64,000 nt of DNA from assembly GCA_910591455.2 (NCBI GenBank), contig OU342817.1:4161980-4225979 (forward strand), in the 5' to 3' direction. The notes under the pieces are model-generated. The model had not been told where the DNA came from, did no database searches, and worked only from the letters and a program-made list of their open reading frames with translations. A program made the translations under genes and the position numbers. This document shows positions 47,601-61,239 of the stretch, piece after piece; position 1 is the first letter of the stretch; the number at the start of each line of letters is the position of its first letter. This DNA is from Pholis gunnellus. Lineage: Eukaryota; Chordata; Actinopteri; Perciformes; Pholidae.

Positions 47601-50600
47601 GTACCCGACAGTTTCATCTCCTTGTAATGGTTTATCTTAGGGGGTCTACAGGGTACTCTTTTAAACATTTTGCTGCTCGCTCGACTGCTTGTTTTGCTGC
47701 TCGCTATGCTACCAGTAAGTGCTTGCAGCTCAGCTTCAGCTGAAGATGTGCTTTGGAGACTTTGGTTTGTTAAATGGCCAGTTTTGTTGTCACTAGGACT
47801 GTCCGCTGGGTCTGGTGACTTCTCATTGTTGTTATTCTGATCACGGATTGTTCCAGTAAGCTGCGGAGTAACAGGTACAGACACTAAACAAAAAATTGTC
47901 TCGCTAAGTCTCTTTTTTAGATTCTTGGATTTGTCTTTCTCTGGTGGTTCAGGTTGTTCCACCTTTTTTACTTCAGTTACAGTTTCAGAGACACCCTGGT
48001 CGGCCGGCTTGCATGGGGGAGGTGGTGGTTTACCCAGAATAGATGAAGGAAAAAACTGACTACGGTTTTGTTCAGGCCCTACACTTTCACTTTTTTTGTT
48101 TAATCCCCTGTTGGACCATCGATTACTGCTGTCGTTGTCAGTGAGAGCTGTTTTGCGGGTGTCGGTATTGAGAGCTGGCCCCTGTTGGGGAGGAAAGGCA
48201 CTATCATGTGTAGATTGTCCTAAAATCTTAGCGGGCAGAATCTCTTTATTGATGTTACGGATCTTGTCTGAGTCAGTGAGAGAACTTCCGCTAGGCCCTC
48301 CTGAGATTTGCTTCACTCTTGGGTCTTCGGTGGGTAGTTGACGGGCAGGACCTGGTTGTTCTTCATGTCCTGAATGTACCAGTTTTCGATAGGATGCAGC
48401 ACGTTCTCCATAATGTTCCAGCCATGAACCCGCCTGTCTGTAAAACCACCTTCCAGGATCTGAGTGCGGCATCTGCAGAGCTTCCGCCCTCCATCTTAGG
48501 TTTGCCATTTCATTGCGGTTCATTGAAACTGCTCTTGGGGGTGGGCCTCTTCTATAAGATGGGGGTGGGATGTAGCCTGGGGGCTCCATTCCAGTGAGGG
48601 AGTGTTGTGCGAAATAGTCTTGTCTCAGCTCCCCACCCCTTGGATAGTAGATAGGCCTTTCTTTTTGTTTGGCACCCTGCTCTATAGCAAGCATTTCTGC
48701 GCTACCCCTAGTCTGCTGGTGAGTCTCATATGACGGAGGCTTTAAAGGCCTGCTGAACCTGGGCTTTGGTAAAAGTGCAACATGGCTGCTTGGCCCTGCA
48801 TTCCTACCCCACCGGTCCCTGACAACAGCACCACTATAGATATACCTACTATAGGGTCCAGAGAAGACAGTGCTGCTTATTCTCTGTTGTCTATCAGGTA
48901 GGCTCGGCCTGGAGGGAATGAGCTCTCTGCTGGCAGTTCCATCAGGTGACAAAACTCTGGGGAGAGACTGAGACTTTGCTTTAGTTCTTGGGTGAAAAAA
49001 ACCCTCAGGTGTCCTCAGGCGGTACTGGTCCTGAGCCCACCTGTCCCCGTCCCCATCCGACAGCTGCCTTCCCAGGCCCACAGCAGGCCTCCACTCCTCT
49101 GTGCCGAGGCTCTGGCACTTCCTCTCCCCAGTCACCCTTAGCTGACCAGGGGCTGCATCCAGGTCCCTTAGCCAGGAAATGTCCTCCCATAGCTGCTGCG
49201 CTTGCCTCTCTGCTCTGTGTTCCTCTGCTGCAATCAGGGCCTGTGGCCTCCATGCGCCAGCAGAGGCCCTCAGCTCCCTGCCATCAGCATAGTCCAGGAG
49301 GATGCTAAAGTCCTGACCTCGCCTCCGCCAGTAGGAAACATCCCTCTCGTCATGGCTCAGCGGCTCTGAGTAAGTCAAACTGGGAACGTCGTAGAACCTG
49401 CAAAGACAGAAAAGTTCAGTGTGATTAAGATATTCAAAGTGACACAGAATGAGAGTGAGGTGCGCTCTGAATCTAGGTTGACACTTGCAAAACAGTCAAT
49501 AGGTACAAACACAGAATAGTGTCTGAAAGGCAATATTCTTTTCATGATTGACAGTGTTCTGGTTTTTCCATTGTTTAAAAAAAAAACAATAAAAAGACAC
49601 TATTGAAACATTGATACTTAAAGTGTTTTCAATAGGAAGACTTTCCCAAAACAAATCAAAATGTATATTATATGAATAATATATCACTTTCTATGATGAT
49701 ATACGAAAATAAAAACACCCTTTTTTAGATTTGATGATGCCAGTCTCAAGCATGTATTTTGGCTTTGGCAGTATTTGCTCTCCAATGCAACTTAATCAAG
49801 GAGAGCCAGCACATATGAGACAGAAGTGCTTAAGTCAGCGGCTCCCAAGTCCCTTGAAGAAACCATGAAATTGTGATGCTACTGCAATATGATCTGCATA
49901 TTAAATAGTGCTGACCTTATCTTGTAAGCTGGTCATCTGGACAGCGACTTTGGCTCTTAGAGAAAGTCTGAGCAAAAACATCCCATAACCTGCACTGACA
50001 TGATAGCACAAAGGACCTTTTTTCCCTCTGATTAACTGATCCAAGACTAAACTGTTCCCTTTTAGGAAATACAGTATGACCTACCGATAAACACTTTTAA
50101 AGCAGTCTGCTTCTCTAAGTTACAATAAAACATCATAAAGGAGAAAATCAGAAGAAGAGGCCCTTTTAGAACGTATATTTTATATCACAAGCTTTAATTT
50201 ACATTTTAAACTTAACATAAAATGAGTGACTTTTGGCAGGCTCAAAACAGTCGTTCCACTGTAGTGTGATAAAGCAGTGCCGCCTGGAGATAATTTTAGT
50301 TATGGTTCCAAATGTACCTCTTAGGTGCAGGATATGGCTGTAATGCGTATTTCATTGCCAACACAATTATCTTAGAAATAGCATACTTAATTACAACAGA
50401 TTGAGTCTACAAAAAAACAGAGCTTCTCTTCTTTGTGTTCAAAGGGGGTCATTTTGTTATATTGTTATTTTAATTTGGGAATTTTCCCAAGCAGTTGTAG
50501 TCATTTTCTTGGTGTGAAAGAACTGGACTGCCGAACGAATCCAACCTTGTTTTAAAGCCACCCTGATGCCAGTCAGTTGTAATGGAACGAGGGAGTGCGG

Positions 50601-51825
50601 GTTCGAAATTAAAACGTAACCGTCAGGTCTTTCAAATAATATGAATAAATCAATAATTGTATTTTCTCAGGCTAGTTATTACTTATGATACAACCACATA
50701 ATCTGGTAATGATTTGCAGTAAGCAGTTCCATAATCCAACCATAATATACATCATGAATACATATTACGATATAAGTTTGAAAAATATCAAGTCTCGTGC
50801 AAAATAAAAGAGAACTCAAAATGAACTACAACGACCCTTTTTTAAGAGTCCCATATCTGCGCTGCTCTAAATCGCCGCGTTAGTCACCGTACTCGTTCAT
50901 TTAAGCAGCAAAGTCAATGGATCATCCTCAGCAGCATATGCTACTGTATGGCTGAGGGGAGCCGCGCTGTGCACACTTGCCCAGCAACATGCTTACATCA
51001 CAGAGCACGTGCTGGGCGGGATTCAGTGTGCCAGTGTTTATAGTGGAGTGATTACGCGCCTGTCTTGAGGCATGTTCAGTCCTCCTCAGTTTGCTCACTG
51101 TCTAGTGCTGCTGTTTACATCTGCCTGTCTGGAGGCTGTGGAGACGACGCCGGCGCTCGGGTGGGCTCCACAGAGACGCAAGCCACACCTCCGTGCGGGC
51201 ATGTGAACACCTCAAACGGATGCAAAGGCACCTTTCATAATTCCTCATATGCCGGCATAAGATATGTCAGTGGTGCTGCTGCAGCCAGAGTGTTCTGCAG
51301 CTCTGGAAGGAGGGGAAAGGGAAGAGGAGGAAGGAAAAAAAAAAAAACCTGCGCAGTGCAGACTCAGTTTGCATGCAATACCAAAGGGCCCCAGTGAGAA
51401 AGAGGAGGGGGGGGGGGGGGGGGGGGGGGGGGTTAAGGGGAAAAGAAAGGAAGGTAAAGGGTGTGGGGGATCGCAAAAGAGAGGGAAAAAAACACTCACC
51501 CACTATCTGTGGCGAGAGAATCACCCAAGGGCTGAGCGTCACCTAGGATACCAATGCCGAGTTCTTTTCTCCTCAGGATCCTTTCCCCGCTCTCGTTGTC
51601 TGTGGCGGGGTAGCCCTTCACCAGTGCCTGCCTGCTGCCATAGATGCCCGTGATAGATGCCCCCCGGTCGGCCTCGTACCCGTTCAGTGTCCCCCGGCCA
51701 GCCCTGTTGTCCACGAGTTCGCGCTGGCAATCAGCAGGGCGCTTGTCATAAGGCGTGGCAGACGGAGGGCCGCTCTTGGGCAATTTGTATCCGTGCGAAA
51801 TGAGGAGGTCCTCCACACTGTACAT
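44572..51825 (-). CDS. jcad: jcad, junctional cadherin 5 associated (KIAA1462), complete CDS
   Basis: Three coding exons (51825-51500, 49397-45508, 44606-44572) join in phase to about 1416 residues; human JCAD has 1359. It begins MYSVEDLLISHGYKL, identical to the human start. It carries further JCAD blocks: LGRQLSDGDGDRW, KSQSLPRVLSPDG, RPLKPPSYETHQQTRG, ETIFCLVSVPV, SAEAELQALTGS and GTWPANQYRDQETQT. JCAD is a largely disordered protein of endothelial cell-cell junctions, linked in mammals to VE-cadherin contacts, LATS2/YAP signalling and coronary artery disease risk. It lies upstream of svil on the same strand, as in human 10p11. Confidence 0.96.
45508..49397 (-). CDS. jcad: jcad large coding exon (3.9 kb)
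   Basis: Acceptor GTCTTTGCAG, donor TCAG|GTAAGA. It starts FYDVPSLTYSEPLSHDERDV and holds nearly all of the protein: a conserved N-terminal third, a central KKRLSETIFCLVSVPV block, QYRDQETQT, an RRRSNDGRTVKLELPDEPIE stretch, a C-x2-C near EECPICKRELENQ, and a long acidic Glu-rich tail. Plus-strand frames across it are shadows of its biased composition. Confidence 0.96.
51407..51432. repeat. 26-bp homopolymer G tract (C on jcad transcript)
   Basis: An unbroken run of 26 G on the plus strand, 68 bp inside the jcad intron after the donor at 51500. In DNA it can form a quadruplex (plus strand) or i-motif (minus strand). Assembly length may be unreliable. Confidence 0.9.
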
Positions 51826-51937
51826 GGTGGCGCGGCTCTCTCACTTCTGGGCAGGAGGGCAAAGGTGGGTGTGTTGCCGCCTTATGCGCAGTGCTGCTGG
51901 TGGAGGCTGGAGCACGGTTGCTCAGCAGAGGCCATCA
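51500..51937 (-). CDS. jcad: jcad first coding exon with 5' UTR
   Basis: The exon begins at 51937 after acceptor CTTCCCTTAG. The start codon at 51825-51823 has a near-perfect context (CGCCACCATGT). It encodes MYSVEDLLISHGYKLPKSGP and about 90 further residues, ending at donor TGG|GTGAGT. The 112-nt leader in this exon carries an 18-codon upstream ORF (51935-51882). Confidence 0.93.
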
Positions 51938-53648
51938 CTAAGGGAAGGACAGGGGAAGGGAAGAGGTAACATGTGAACAGATTATTTCTGCATGCACTTC
52001 GAATCGCAGATGTCAGAAAATACAGACGCTTGTATTACATCTCCAGATGTGTGCAGGCGTTTTCCAGCATGGGCTATGTTGAAAGCTTAGAGATTGTTTT
52101 CCTAAATTAAACATGAACACGTGCTAAACACGGTACAGTCATTTGTGCAGACATTACTGTGTCTCCAAGGTTGACTCTGGAATGTACAGCTTCAGTGTTA
52201 AAGGTGCACACTGCAGAATTTAAGACCCCATCTTTTTTAATGCAGTTTACTGTCCTGAACATGGATTCTCTTCCAAATCTAGCCACGCCCTTCCTTCCTC
52301 CCAAAGACATTTTTATCATCTTTCCAAACTGTCCAAAACCATTGTGTACCATCATAGAGGAACGGCTACATTGAAAGTTGCTCCCATCTTTTAAACCTCT
52401 CTCTAAATATAGATTTCTCGACCATTTGTCTCCGATAAAGTAGTCAAAAATGTGATTTATCCTTAATAGAAACAGGTTCTCAGTGCAACATTAGTCTTCA
52501 GTAATTACAACCAGTTATTGTTCTCCAGACACTCATCAGCCTGTGAACAATACTGTGCTTCCGCCAATAGTCAAAAAACTTCACAAAAACTACGAAGAAA
52601 TTCTCCAACATTAAGAAAAGAGAAGAGTCTGAGTGTCTCCTCCAGTATATTTTGCATTATATATTTGCCCCCTGGTAACGTTATACAGCTGCAACCCTTC
52701 TGCATCGCCGCAGACATGGGAAAATTTAATATTTAATAGAAATTACCGCAAATAACATATACTGCCCCTTGTCTCTGTGCGGTGTCGCTATACACGGTGT
52801 AAGCTCATATTTCTTCTGTCGTAATGGCCTCAGAAAAAAAACACATTACATTTATTACATGTAATTAAAGTGATTCAGCTCCTGGGTCATAACTGGAAAG
52901 ACAGTAAAGTTTAAGTTAAAATATTAATTTTTTTAAACATATAACATGAATCTTAATTAGTTTGTTATTTCACGTCATATTGTGAGACGATCCTTACTGC
53001 TAGAAATATGTATTTTCACTATTTAATTCATCTTAATGGTAATTTATCATCTCTGTACAAGTACGTTCTTGCAGGTGCATCATATCTTATTTCTTTATTT
53101 GTTTATCTAATCTGTGACTTTGTAAGCCAAATCTTTACAGGCCACCACACCAGGCGTGGACATACAGGAAATAAATGTAAATCTGTTTTCAGCTTCCAGC
53201 ACTTCTTTCAGACTATAGTCCCTGAGTCTAATTGTCAACACTGTATTGTAAATATAATTACAGCTGCAAGTAAGTTATCATCGCTGATTAATCTGACGAT
53301 TATTGATAGTTTACTGATTATTTGATTGGTCTGTGAAGTGTGTGATAATAGTGAAAAATGCCCGTCACATTTCCCAAAGCCCAAGAAAATGTCAACAAAT
53401 TGCTTGTTTTGTTCAACCAACCAAAACCGAAAGATATTCAGTTAACAATCGCAAAGGACACAGAAAAGCAGAAAACATTTTTGCTTGAAAAAGTTCTGAA
53501 ACGATTAATGTAACTTCAGAATTGTTGATTAATTTTCTATCTATCAACTTATTTCAGCTCTAAATATCATGCAACAAGTAGTTTGTTGTTTCATTGTTTT
53601 ATGACTGAAGTTTAAGAGTCTCCTCAGTTCTTCTGCTGTTTGTGTGTT

Positions 53649-53651
<3 letters not shown>

Positions 53652-53706
<55 letters not shown>
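53652..53706. repeat. TG microsatellite, 55 bp
   Basis: An unbroken TG/CA run in the jcad upstream intron; the longest dinucleotide tract in the window. Confidence 0.95.
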
Positions 53707-53711
<5 letters not shown>

Positions 53712-55534
53712 AGACGCAGCCTTCCCTGTCTGATATATTAATTTGTGGCTATAACAGGCTGTCCTGCCTCGAGATGACAGTGGATGGTTTATGAAACACT
53801 AACACGGTGAGCAAAGGCTTTGCAAACATTAGCATTTTGGCTAATAATGTTTGGACTTGAATAATGACTCGCTGTTCATTTTCTATTCTGAAGGTGTCAC
53901 TTAAAGGACGCTGTTGAATCAAAGACGTGAGTGTTAAAATAGAACTTACAAACCACTACTCACTTCAAGTTAGGGTGATGCTTTGCCAAAATTGTTCCCA
54001 GCAAATACCTTTTATTTATTTATTTTACTGAAACTACAATACTCCATCTGTTATCTCCCAATTACAGATTGTAGTATAAACCGGGGATGGGGGGGGGTCA
54101 TGTGACAGACCTAATTAATATCTCGTACCAAAGACATCACAGAATGAAAACATGTTGTAGTACGACAGTAAACTTCTCTGAAGGTTTACCGGGGTAGAGT
54201 ACCTGTTGTCGCAGTAAGTTGTGTTTTCCTCTGTGTCTGAACAAAACGCACTGGTTTCATAGTGTTTGTTTACGAGGAGCAACAAGTGTGATCTTAATAA
54301 CACACTTGTACATTTAAACAAGGTTATATATAAGACTTGCTTCTGTCCCTGTACATGTGTTCGGCTTCAAAAACATGAATTGTCTGTTCTTTTCTATGCA
54401 ATTCATAATTAATACCTGGTGATAGCAATGTATTCAGATGATATTCACTTTCAAAATGTTTATAATGAAAATCAAAAGTTTATTTTTGGGTTTTTTGATC
54501 AAAAGATACTACATTTTAAAAAAGGCATTGTAATATACAGAATCCTCACAACATACGGTTTAAATTAAACTTACAACGTAACACTAATAGAGTGTAACAG
54601 TTACTGGACGAGGGCTTAACTTCATAATCAATTTATTGACTAGTTATTGTCACGATGAGTGATTCATCGTTTACTACAACAAATGTAATAAAACAAAGCC
54701 CAAAGTTATATCCTTCTACTTGTTTTGTTGCCTCATTCCAAAACAGAAGTATATTTTATTTAATATCATATACAACAAAGACGTAGACAAACTGGAACCA
54801 ACAAATATTTTGCATTTTTGCGTTAAAATGAATCGCTAATCAAAACAGCTGCTGATTAATGTTCTTTTCTAATTGTTGCAGCTCACATACGAACTGTTTC
54901 AAAAGAACTTAAAGCTAAAGGTGAACCAAGAAACACGTCCGCTTCATTTACATTAATGATGTGAACACATTATATTAAGGATCATTTTGTTTAAATGACT
55001 TGAAGAAAATTCCCTCCTCTTCTCTTGACCTTAAGGTGACCTTAACATTTCTCACTCCATAACTTTATCCACTTTGCAGCTCAGAGTTGCCCCTTGGCCT
55101 GGGAGCTGATTTCATACTGTATGACTCACTGTGACACTTCACATGTGGCCTGGAGGTAATTAATACTATCCAGATGTACAAAGGCTCAGCAGAACACCTC
55201 CATCCCATAAGACCACACTGGGTGAAACCCACACTTTCAAGGACAGCACGCGTGAAAATGGAATTTATAAATGCCGATGTAACTTCACTGACTATAGCCT
55301 AAGCAGACCCGAACACAACATTAGAAAATCAGCAGCATGTTGAAATCAGGGCGTCTGATGTACAAGTCCTCCAACTATTCCTGTCTCTTAGAGCGGAGTG
55401 AATAGGCAGCGTGGCGAATGCAGCAAAAATCAACTCAAGGGCTTCTTGAATTAGCCAAATCCAAGATCAGTCATGACCAGTGAAGACAAAAGTATAGCTT
55501 CCTTTTCAAACGCAGAGTTTTATCAGAGAGAACC

Positions 55535-55560
55535 ACACACACACACACACACACACACAG
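55535..55560. repeat. CA microsatellite
   Basis: About 26 bp of CA repeat in the jcad intron. Nearby are a T-run (55626-55639) and a C-run (55967-55984). Confidence 0.9.
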
Positions 55561-56738
55561 TGGCCCTCTTTGACAAGGTCACCGCTTCAAATGATTGCAG
55601 TGGAAATATAGCACATGAGCCCCCTTTTTTTTTTTTTTGCATAGCAACAACAAAAGTAGCATTAATAATTACAACACAGACAGATTTTCACATGCACGTC
55701 ATTGATGCGCTGAGGGATGTGATGGTTTAGTGCGTGTGAGGAGAGAACTAACAGTAAGGTCAGCTGTTGTAAAAGTTGCTGTTGAGGTCATTCATTGGCC
55801 GATATTTACTGCTCCTTTTTTGGCTTTTTTTTTTTATAACTTTCCCGTGCTGCCCTTAAAAAAAAACTTCAACTTTGGAGGTTGAGTGTTACAATTATTT
55901 TAAACTTTTGGAGGTTTGGTTTTATTGAACGTTCACCCATCTACCCATCTACTGAGGAATAGAGCCCCCCCCCCCCCCCCCCCCAATGTACAGCCAGGCC
56001 TTGCAGACTGCATGCACAGGTAGTGGCCACTGTAACACATCAGCACTAGCAGGCAGCACCACCCTAACTGCCAAGGGAGTGTACCTACATCTTACCTAGT
56101 GACAGGGAGATCAGAGCGCCACAGACCAGGCTGAGCATTCAGAGAAAAATAACATAAACCTGCTCATTCAAACTCATTTCAAGCTCAGCACGTTTACAAT
56201 TAAGAGCACTTTGTGTTAAGTCCACCTGAATCTCTGAAAAACATCTTCCTCAAAATACCCCCCCCCCTGGATGATAACTTGCTGTATGAATGAATAATGA
56301 TTTGAAATAGATCCGCTGTATCATAACACACAGCTATCAATAATGTATCACGGTTTGTAGAAATATCTGCCCATGCATGTATACATACGACCTACTATAG
56401 CCTCGCTATAGCCGACTGCAGCGTTATAAGGCACAGCCTACATAATATTCACTGCTATGAAATTATTATTTTTTCTTCAAATCGGCTCCCAATACCTGCT
56501 TCGCCCAGTACTGCAAGTCCACGCGCCTATACCAGGGGGGGAAAGAAAAAAAAAACCTCTACCTGCACGCGCTGTAAGTTGAAAATATAGTCAGCAGCGG
56601 TCATGTTTTGACGAAAGCCAAAATCATAACCTCGTTGCAAAAAATGTTCCCCCAAGAAATGCACGCAGCGCAGCAGCGGGCGCACATCCCCGCCTCGCCA
56701 CCGAGCAGCGGCGGATCTGTCGAAGGGCGAACATTTTG

Positions 56739-56772
<34 letters not shown>
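56739..56772. repeat. TG microsatellite near jcad promoter
   Basis: A TG run flanked by GC-richer sequence, about 290 bp downstream of the proposed jcad exon 1 donor. A 29-bp A tract (56909-56937) lies between them. Confidence 0.9.
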
Positions 56773-57061
56773 AAGTTGACGCGCGGTTAACGGGGAGGCT
56801 TTTTTTTGCAGATGCGTCTTCGCTGACTGTGAGTGTTTACCAAGAGCCGCTGCCTTGCGCTACAGTGGAGAGGCTACGTGAGCCACAGAAACATTTAAAA
56901 AAATGTACCAAAAAAAAAAAAAAAAAAAAAAAAAAAAGACACAGCAACCCCTCCCTAGAAATAAGCCAGAGTCTGCAGAGCGGGGAACATGCAGCAGGAT
57001 GCCATAACATTACAAACAAACAAAAAACCCGAATAAGGGCGTATAGCAGAGAGACGCATAC

Positions 57062-57240
57062 CTGGGAAGATGCTTGGCGGCGGCCGTCGCAGTTCCCCCT
57101 GCGCCCAGCTTTAGCTGCTGAGACTGAGCACTGCACAGAGCCTGAGCCGAGCATGCCGATTGGTAGGCAGAGACGCGCTGGTTGCTGGCTGCCTGGACTC
57201 CTCACTACAGCTGAGGTGGGGTGGGCTCCTTGCATGCATG
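57062..57240 (-). other. jcad: Proposed jcad non-coding first exon and promoter
   Basis: A consensus donor CCCAG|GTATGC (exon end 57062) closes a GC-rich stretch with CGGCCGCCGCC. An upstream CCAAT box (minus-strand ACCAATCGG near 57160) lies within or just before it. The ATG near 57153 opens a 31-codon frame that would stop just after the junction with the exon at 51937. The transcription start is not defined. Confidence 0.45.
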
Positions 57241-57406
57241 CAGCTATACAGAGAGAGAGGGATGTCAGAATGGTTTCTTCCAAACTGTTTCTCCTAACTT
57301 TGCTTTTTTTTTCATAGCAACAGTCTTTTTTTTCTCTTTTTTTTTTTTTTTCATTCAATCTGGCATATTGACTCGAATGATAACTACCCGACATGCGGAG
57401 CGGTGA

Positions 57407-60400
57407 GGTCTGCTTATCTTGATCTTTTTGTTACACGTTTTTTTTAGTACACGAAAAAACCTGAGAGGAACACACCTGGTGTGTTTCTACAAGTCACTGC
57501 TTGGGCTCACTTTTGCTGCAACTGATTTTTTTTTTTTCCAGTTAAAACTCCCAGTGACAGAATTCTACATTGACGCCCATGCGCCTCTTTCCCATCCCGT
57601 TAAGTTTTAGATGTGCAGTATGGCAGCGAGCAGCACCGCGCCCTTGGTTATGTTGATGACTCGTCACTGTGTGTGTCCCCCCTCCCGTCCAATGCCAAGA
57701 CAGCTTGGCTAATTAAATGTGCTGGGCTCAGGCCTTCCTGTGCCAACTGTGACATGCTGCACTCTGAGGGATCCCTCGTTCGGAGGAGTGACGGGGTGAC
57801 GCTCGCGTCCCAGAGATCCACTGACTGGTGACGAAGTGCTGAAGCCTGACCTCAGGGGTCCCTGCAGATGCCATGTAAGCCTTTCACGTGTTTTCCCCCT
57901 TTTTTCAAGGGGTTTAATTGGATGAGGGAGCTGCCCAGTGCAACCGGTGCTGTACCCGTTCTTCAGCGTCCGAATGAGACGCACAGGGCTTTCAAGTAAC
58001 TACAATGTAAACCCTTCTGTGTCGTTGTTTGACGCTCAGAGGAAATGCTGCAGGAGTGTGATGAGGTCTTTTTAAAGACTGAACGAAACCAGGAGACCGA
58101 TGTCGTATACGTTTTATTTAGTTTGCATACTTCCCGAACCTAACTATGTGGTTTTGTTACTTAACCTAAGCAAGTGTTCTTGTTCGAATTCACTACATTA
58201 ACGAGCGGAGTGGAGCGTCATCATTTGAGGGGTCCTGACCAAGCATCAGTGCATGACGAGTTGGGATGAGAACATGTTGGATGGCCAGTGGCTCCCAAGT
58301 TAAAGAGGTTCATTGGTAATGTATCCACTTGGTGAGTGGGGACACTTATCTAAGTGACGATTGGTTGCTTTGATCCTGGTTGACGAAGCAAATTAAATCT
58401 TTTACAACGGAGATGGAGTGCAGCTCAAGTGATCCCAAGTAGCCTCAATGCCTTGACCCAATACGGGCCTTATTGTAGGACACCCGGTTGTCACACTGAT
58501 GATAAATCACACACCTGGCTGACACTGATCCAAAGCTAGCCTGAGCACTGCTAACTGCCGTTAGCTTCGTCGAAGCCCACACAGCTGAATGTGGAAACCA
58601 TATTTTTGTGCCAAGTCGGCATGACGCTCAGCTCCAATCATCCCGACAGAGCTGGGCTGTCATCGAAAGGCATTTCGCACTGTTATCACACATCAAACAT
58701 ACCAGCGAGCATCCAATCAGCTATCTTTCTCGTAGTTCAAACAGGATTTCAGTTACTTCCCTCAGCTTGAGAGGCAGGGACAGATTCAGAGAAGGTTTTG
58801 AATTTCATCTTTCAAAGCTGGAAGGATCGCACATTCAGTCTCCAGTCCAGATCGTCCACCTGGTCCAGTTAAGAAATACATCACGAAAAGAAAACACAAA
58901 CCAGTGCCTGCGAGTGTTCGATATGTACGTTGTTTTTAGTGCGGTACGTACAAATCTACATTCATATCACAACAAACGAAGTAAAAGAGCGCAATGATAG
59001 TTTGTCACTACAATTTACAATCATCCACAACTTGTTGGATTTCCTTTCATCCACAGTCCTGTTTATGAACGTAATCTCAACCGTAAACTGACACAAATGT
59101 TTTCCATACCCTCGAAGTGGAGTTGGCAACGTAACAATGTGAATATACTTCAAGTGATAATTGTGATTTAGTTACTGGTGATTTCTGCTTCGTTGGTTAA
59201 ATTCACTCTGTAGCCTTTTTCCCCGACATTTCCAGTAACACTTAGCTGACAATGACTGTAAGATTAAAGCTCTGCTAGAGCCAGTAAATCTTTAAATCCA
59301 ATAGGATATTAAGCACATGAATGCATCAGTGAGGTTTTCACTCTGACCTCCATGACTTCATGGATTTACATCTTGTGCATATCAGTGCCATCGAATTTAT
59401 TTGTCTGCTTCAACTGAGGCCATAACAATCCATTGGCATTTCAAGTGATAACAGGAAAGTTCACACCCTGTAAAAGCCAAATCATTCCTCAGCAAAACAA
59501 CAGAGATTTATAGTGAGCGGTTATAAAACCTGTTGCATTATCCAAAGTCTCTTTTCAATTTAATTTGAATGTGACACTGTGCAATGTTCACATTCTGCTT
59601 AAATATGGTAGAAAATCAAACCACACAGCCAGTACAGATGTTTGATCGTTTATTCCTACACAGTTCTGCTATATCCCATAATATGGGCTCTGGCATATTC
59701 AGTCATGTCGCATAACTTTAAGAATCAATGTAAACACCAAATACACTCACTCAGCGAGTAAAAAGCTTCAGAAAATCCAAAATTCCACCACTGCATGCAC
59801 TGGCTCTGTGTTTGATGCGTGGTCACTTTAAATATTACCTGAACACAGACCACTGTATCAGCTCTCCTCCTGCTTCCTGCCCAAACTGTCAGGCCACCGC
59901 CAGAAAAAAACCATCTCTATGGCAACATGACATACGCCATTTGGTGGACGCGTTTGTACCTTCTCAAGCTTAAGTGCTGCTTTTTGTGGTGCGGCTGCCC
60001 GAAGCGAGGTGAAGGCCCGACTGACTCTGGCCTGAGCAGGAAGGGTCAATATTGGTGGAATAAAGAAGACACTGAATTATTGATCAGCAGCTTGTTTGCC
60101 ACTAATGTTCCATTCTTGAAAACGTGTTGTTGTTCACTTCTTGATGACGTGTCTTGGTGGTCTTGAGGTGAATTTGACTCTGAGATTGTTTCATCATGAT
60201 CTCTTAGTTGTCTTTTGTGTGTCTTGGGTCTTTACTTGCTCCGCTCTGATCAGGGTTTGATCTGGATCACCTCTCACTCTAGACGGAGACGTGACCGAAT
60301 TGGGGCTTGAGACGCACTTAGAAATAGTCTGAGGTTTATATCTAACTGCTGAGGCGATTGCCATTTGGTAGACGAAAGATTACTTTGCCATTTCCGTGGC

Positions 60401-61200
60401 CCGTCGGGTAGCCGGCTGCATGCTACAGCGGGTGGTCTAACACCTATATCAGCTCTGCTCTACTTCACGTGGCAGGCTGACTTTTACCGCGTGGAGGCCT
60501 TTGCTTCTAACTTACTGCTTTGAAAGTATTCGACTATAAGGGCTCAAAGAAAAAGCCACAAGACATCTGTGGAAGTGAGGAGGCCTCTTCTAGTATCAGG
60601 TGGTGAACTCTCTAAAGACTACTTCTGTTTACACCATTTGGAAAACAATATGGTTTCAGATTTCATCAACCAAGGATTCTTTTTCCATCAGTTCCGTTAC
60701 ATTCATTGAATGCTTTAACTGAGCCGCTTCTGAGAGCATCTGTTACCAGAAGGTGAATATCTCACTTTAGATTGAACTCATTACACATACCGGAGGTGTT
60801 GCTGCATGTTTTTACCATCAAGTCGTACGGAGGGAAAGGAAGTCTGTCTCGGTTTGTTTGAGACTTGAGGAAGGTTGGTGGCCATGTTACAGATTATGGT
60901 GGCGGAGCCTTGTGGTCCATGCAGTAAGGAGACGCTCATGAATAAATTACATGCAGCAGGAAAAATAATCAGTCCAGTTCTCCGAAGTTAAAACCATTTT
61001 AGTGACAATACAAGTCCTTAGTACATGAGGTAATTCATATAACTGATTTTGAAAACAAATTAAAAAACATGTTTCAGCTGAATGATGTCATACACACACC
61101 ATAAGAAAACAGCTGGAACACATTAATTTAACGGAATGCAATCGGCAGAAGTATAAAAGCTAACGTTAGGCGATAAACAAACTACACCGCAGTCGCATGA
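57407..61200. other. No gene seen
   Basis: The stretch upstream of jcad shows no conserved protein frame or convincing exon on either strand. In human the next gene here is MTPAP, but nothing resembling it is present up to the window end. Confidence 0.5.
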
Positions 61201-61239
61201 GAGCGAGTATAAACACGAGGCTGGGAAGGTGGACGAGCT

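Noticed and set aside
45563..49308. Many plus-strand frames opposite the jcad large exon
   Set aside because: Antisense shadows of a GC-rich coding exon; no recognisable domains.
51245..51542. Pro- and Gly-rich frames around 51.4 kb
   Set aside because: Produced by the G homopolymer in the intron.
56837..57394. 185-codon minus-strand frame near jcad exon 1
   Set aside because: Runs through poly-A/T tracts giving Lys and Phe runs; not protein-like, and crosses the proposed donor.
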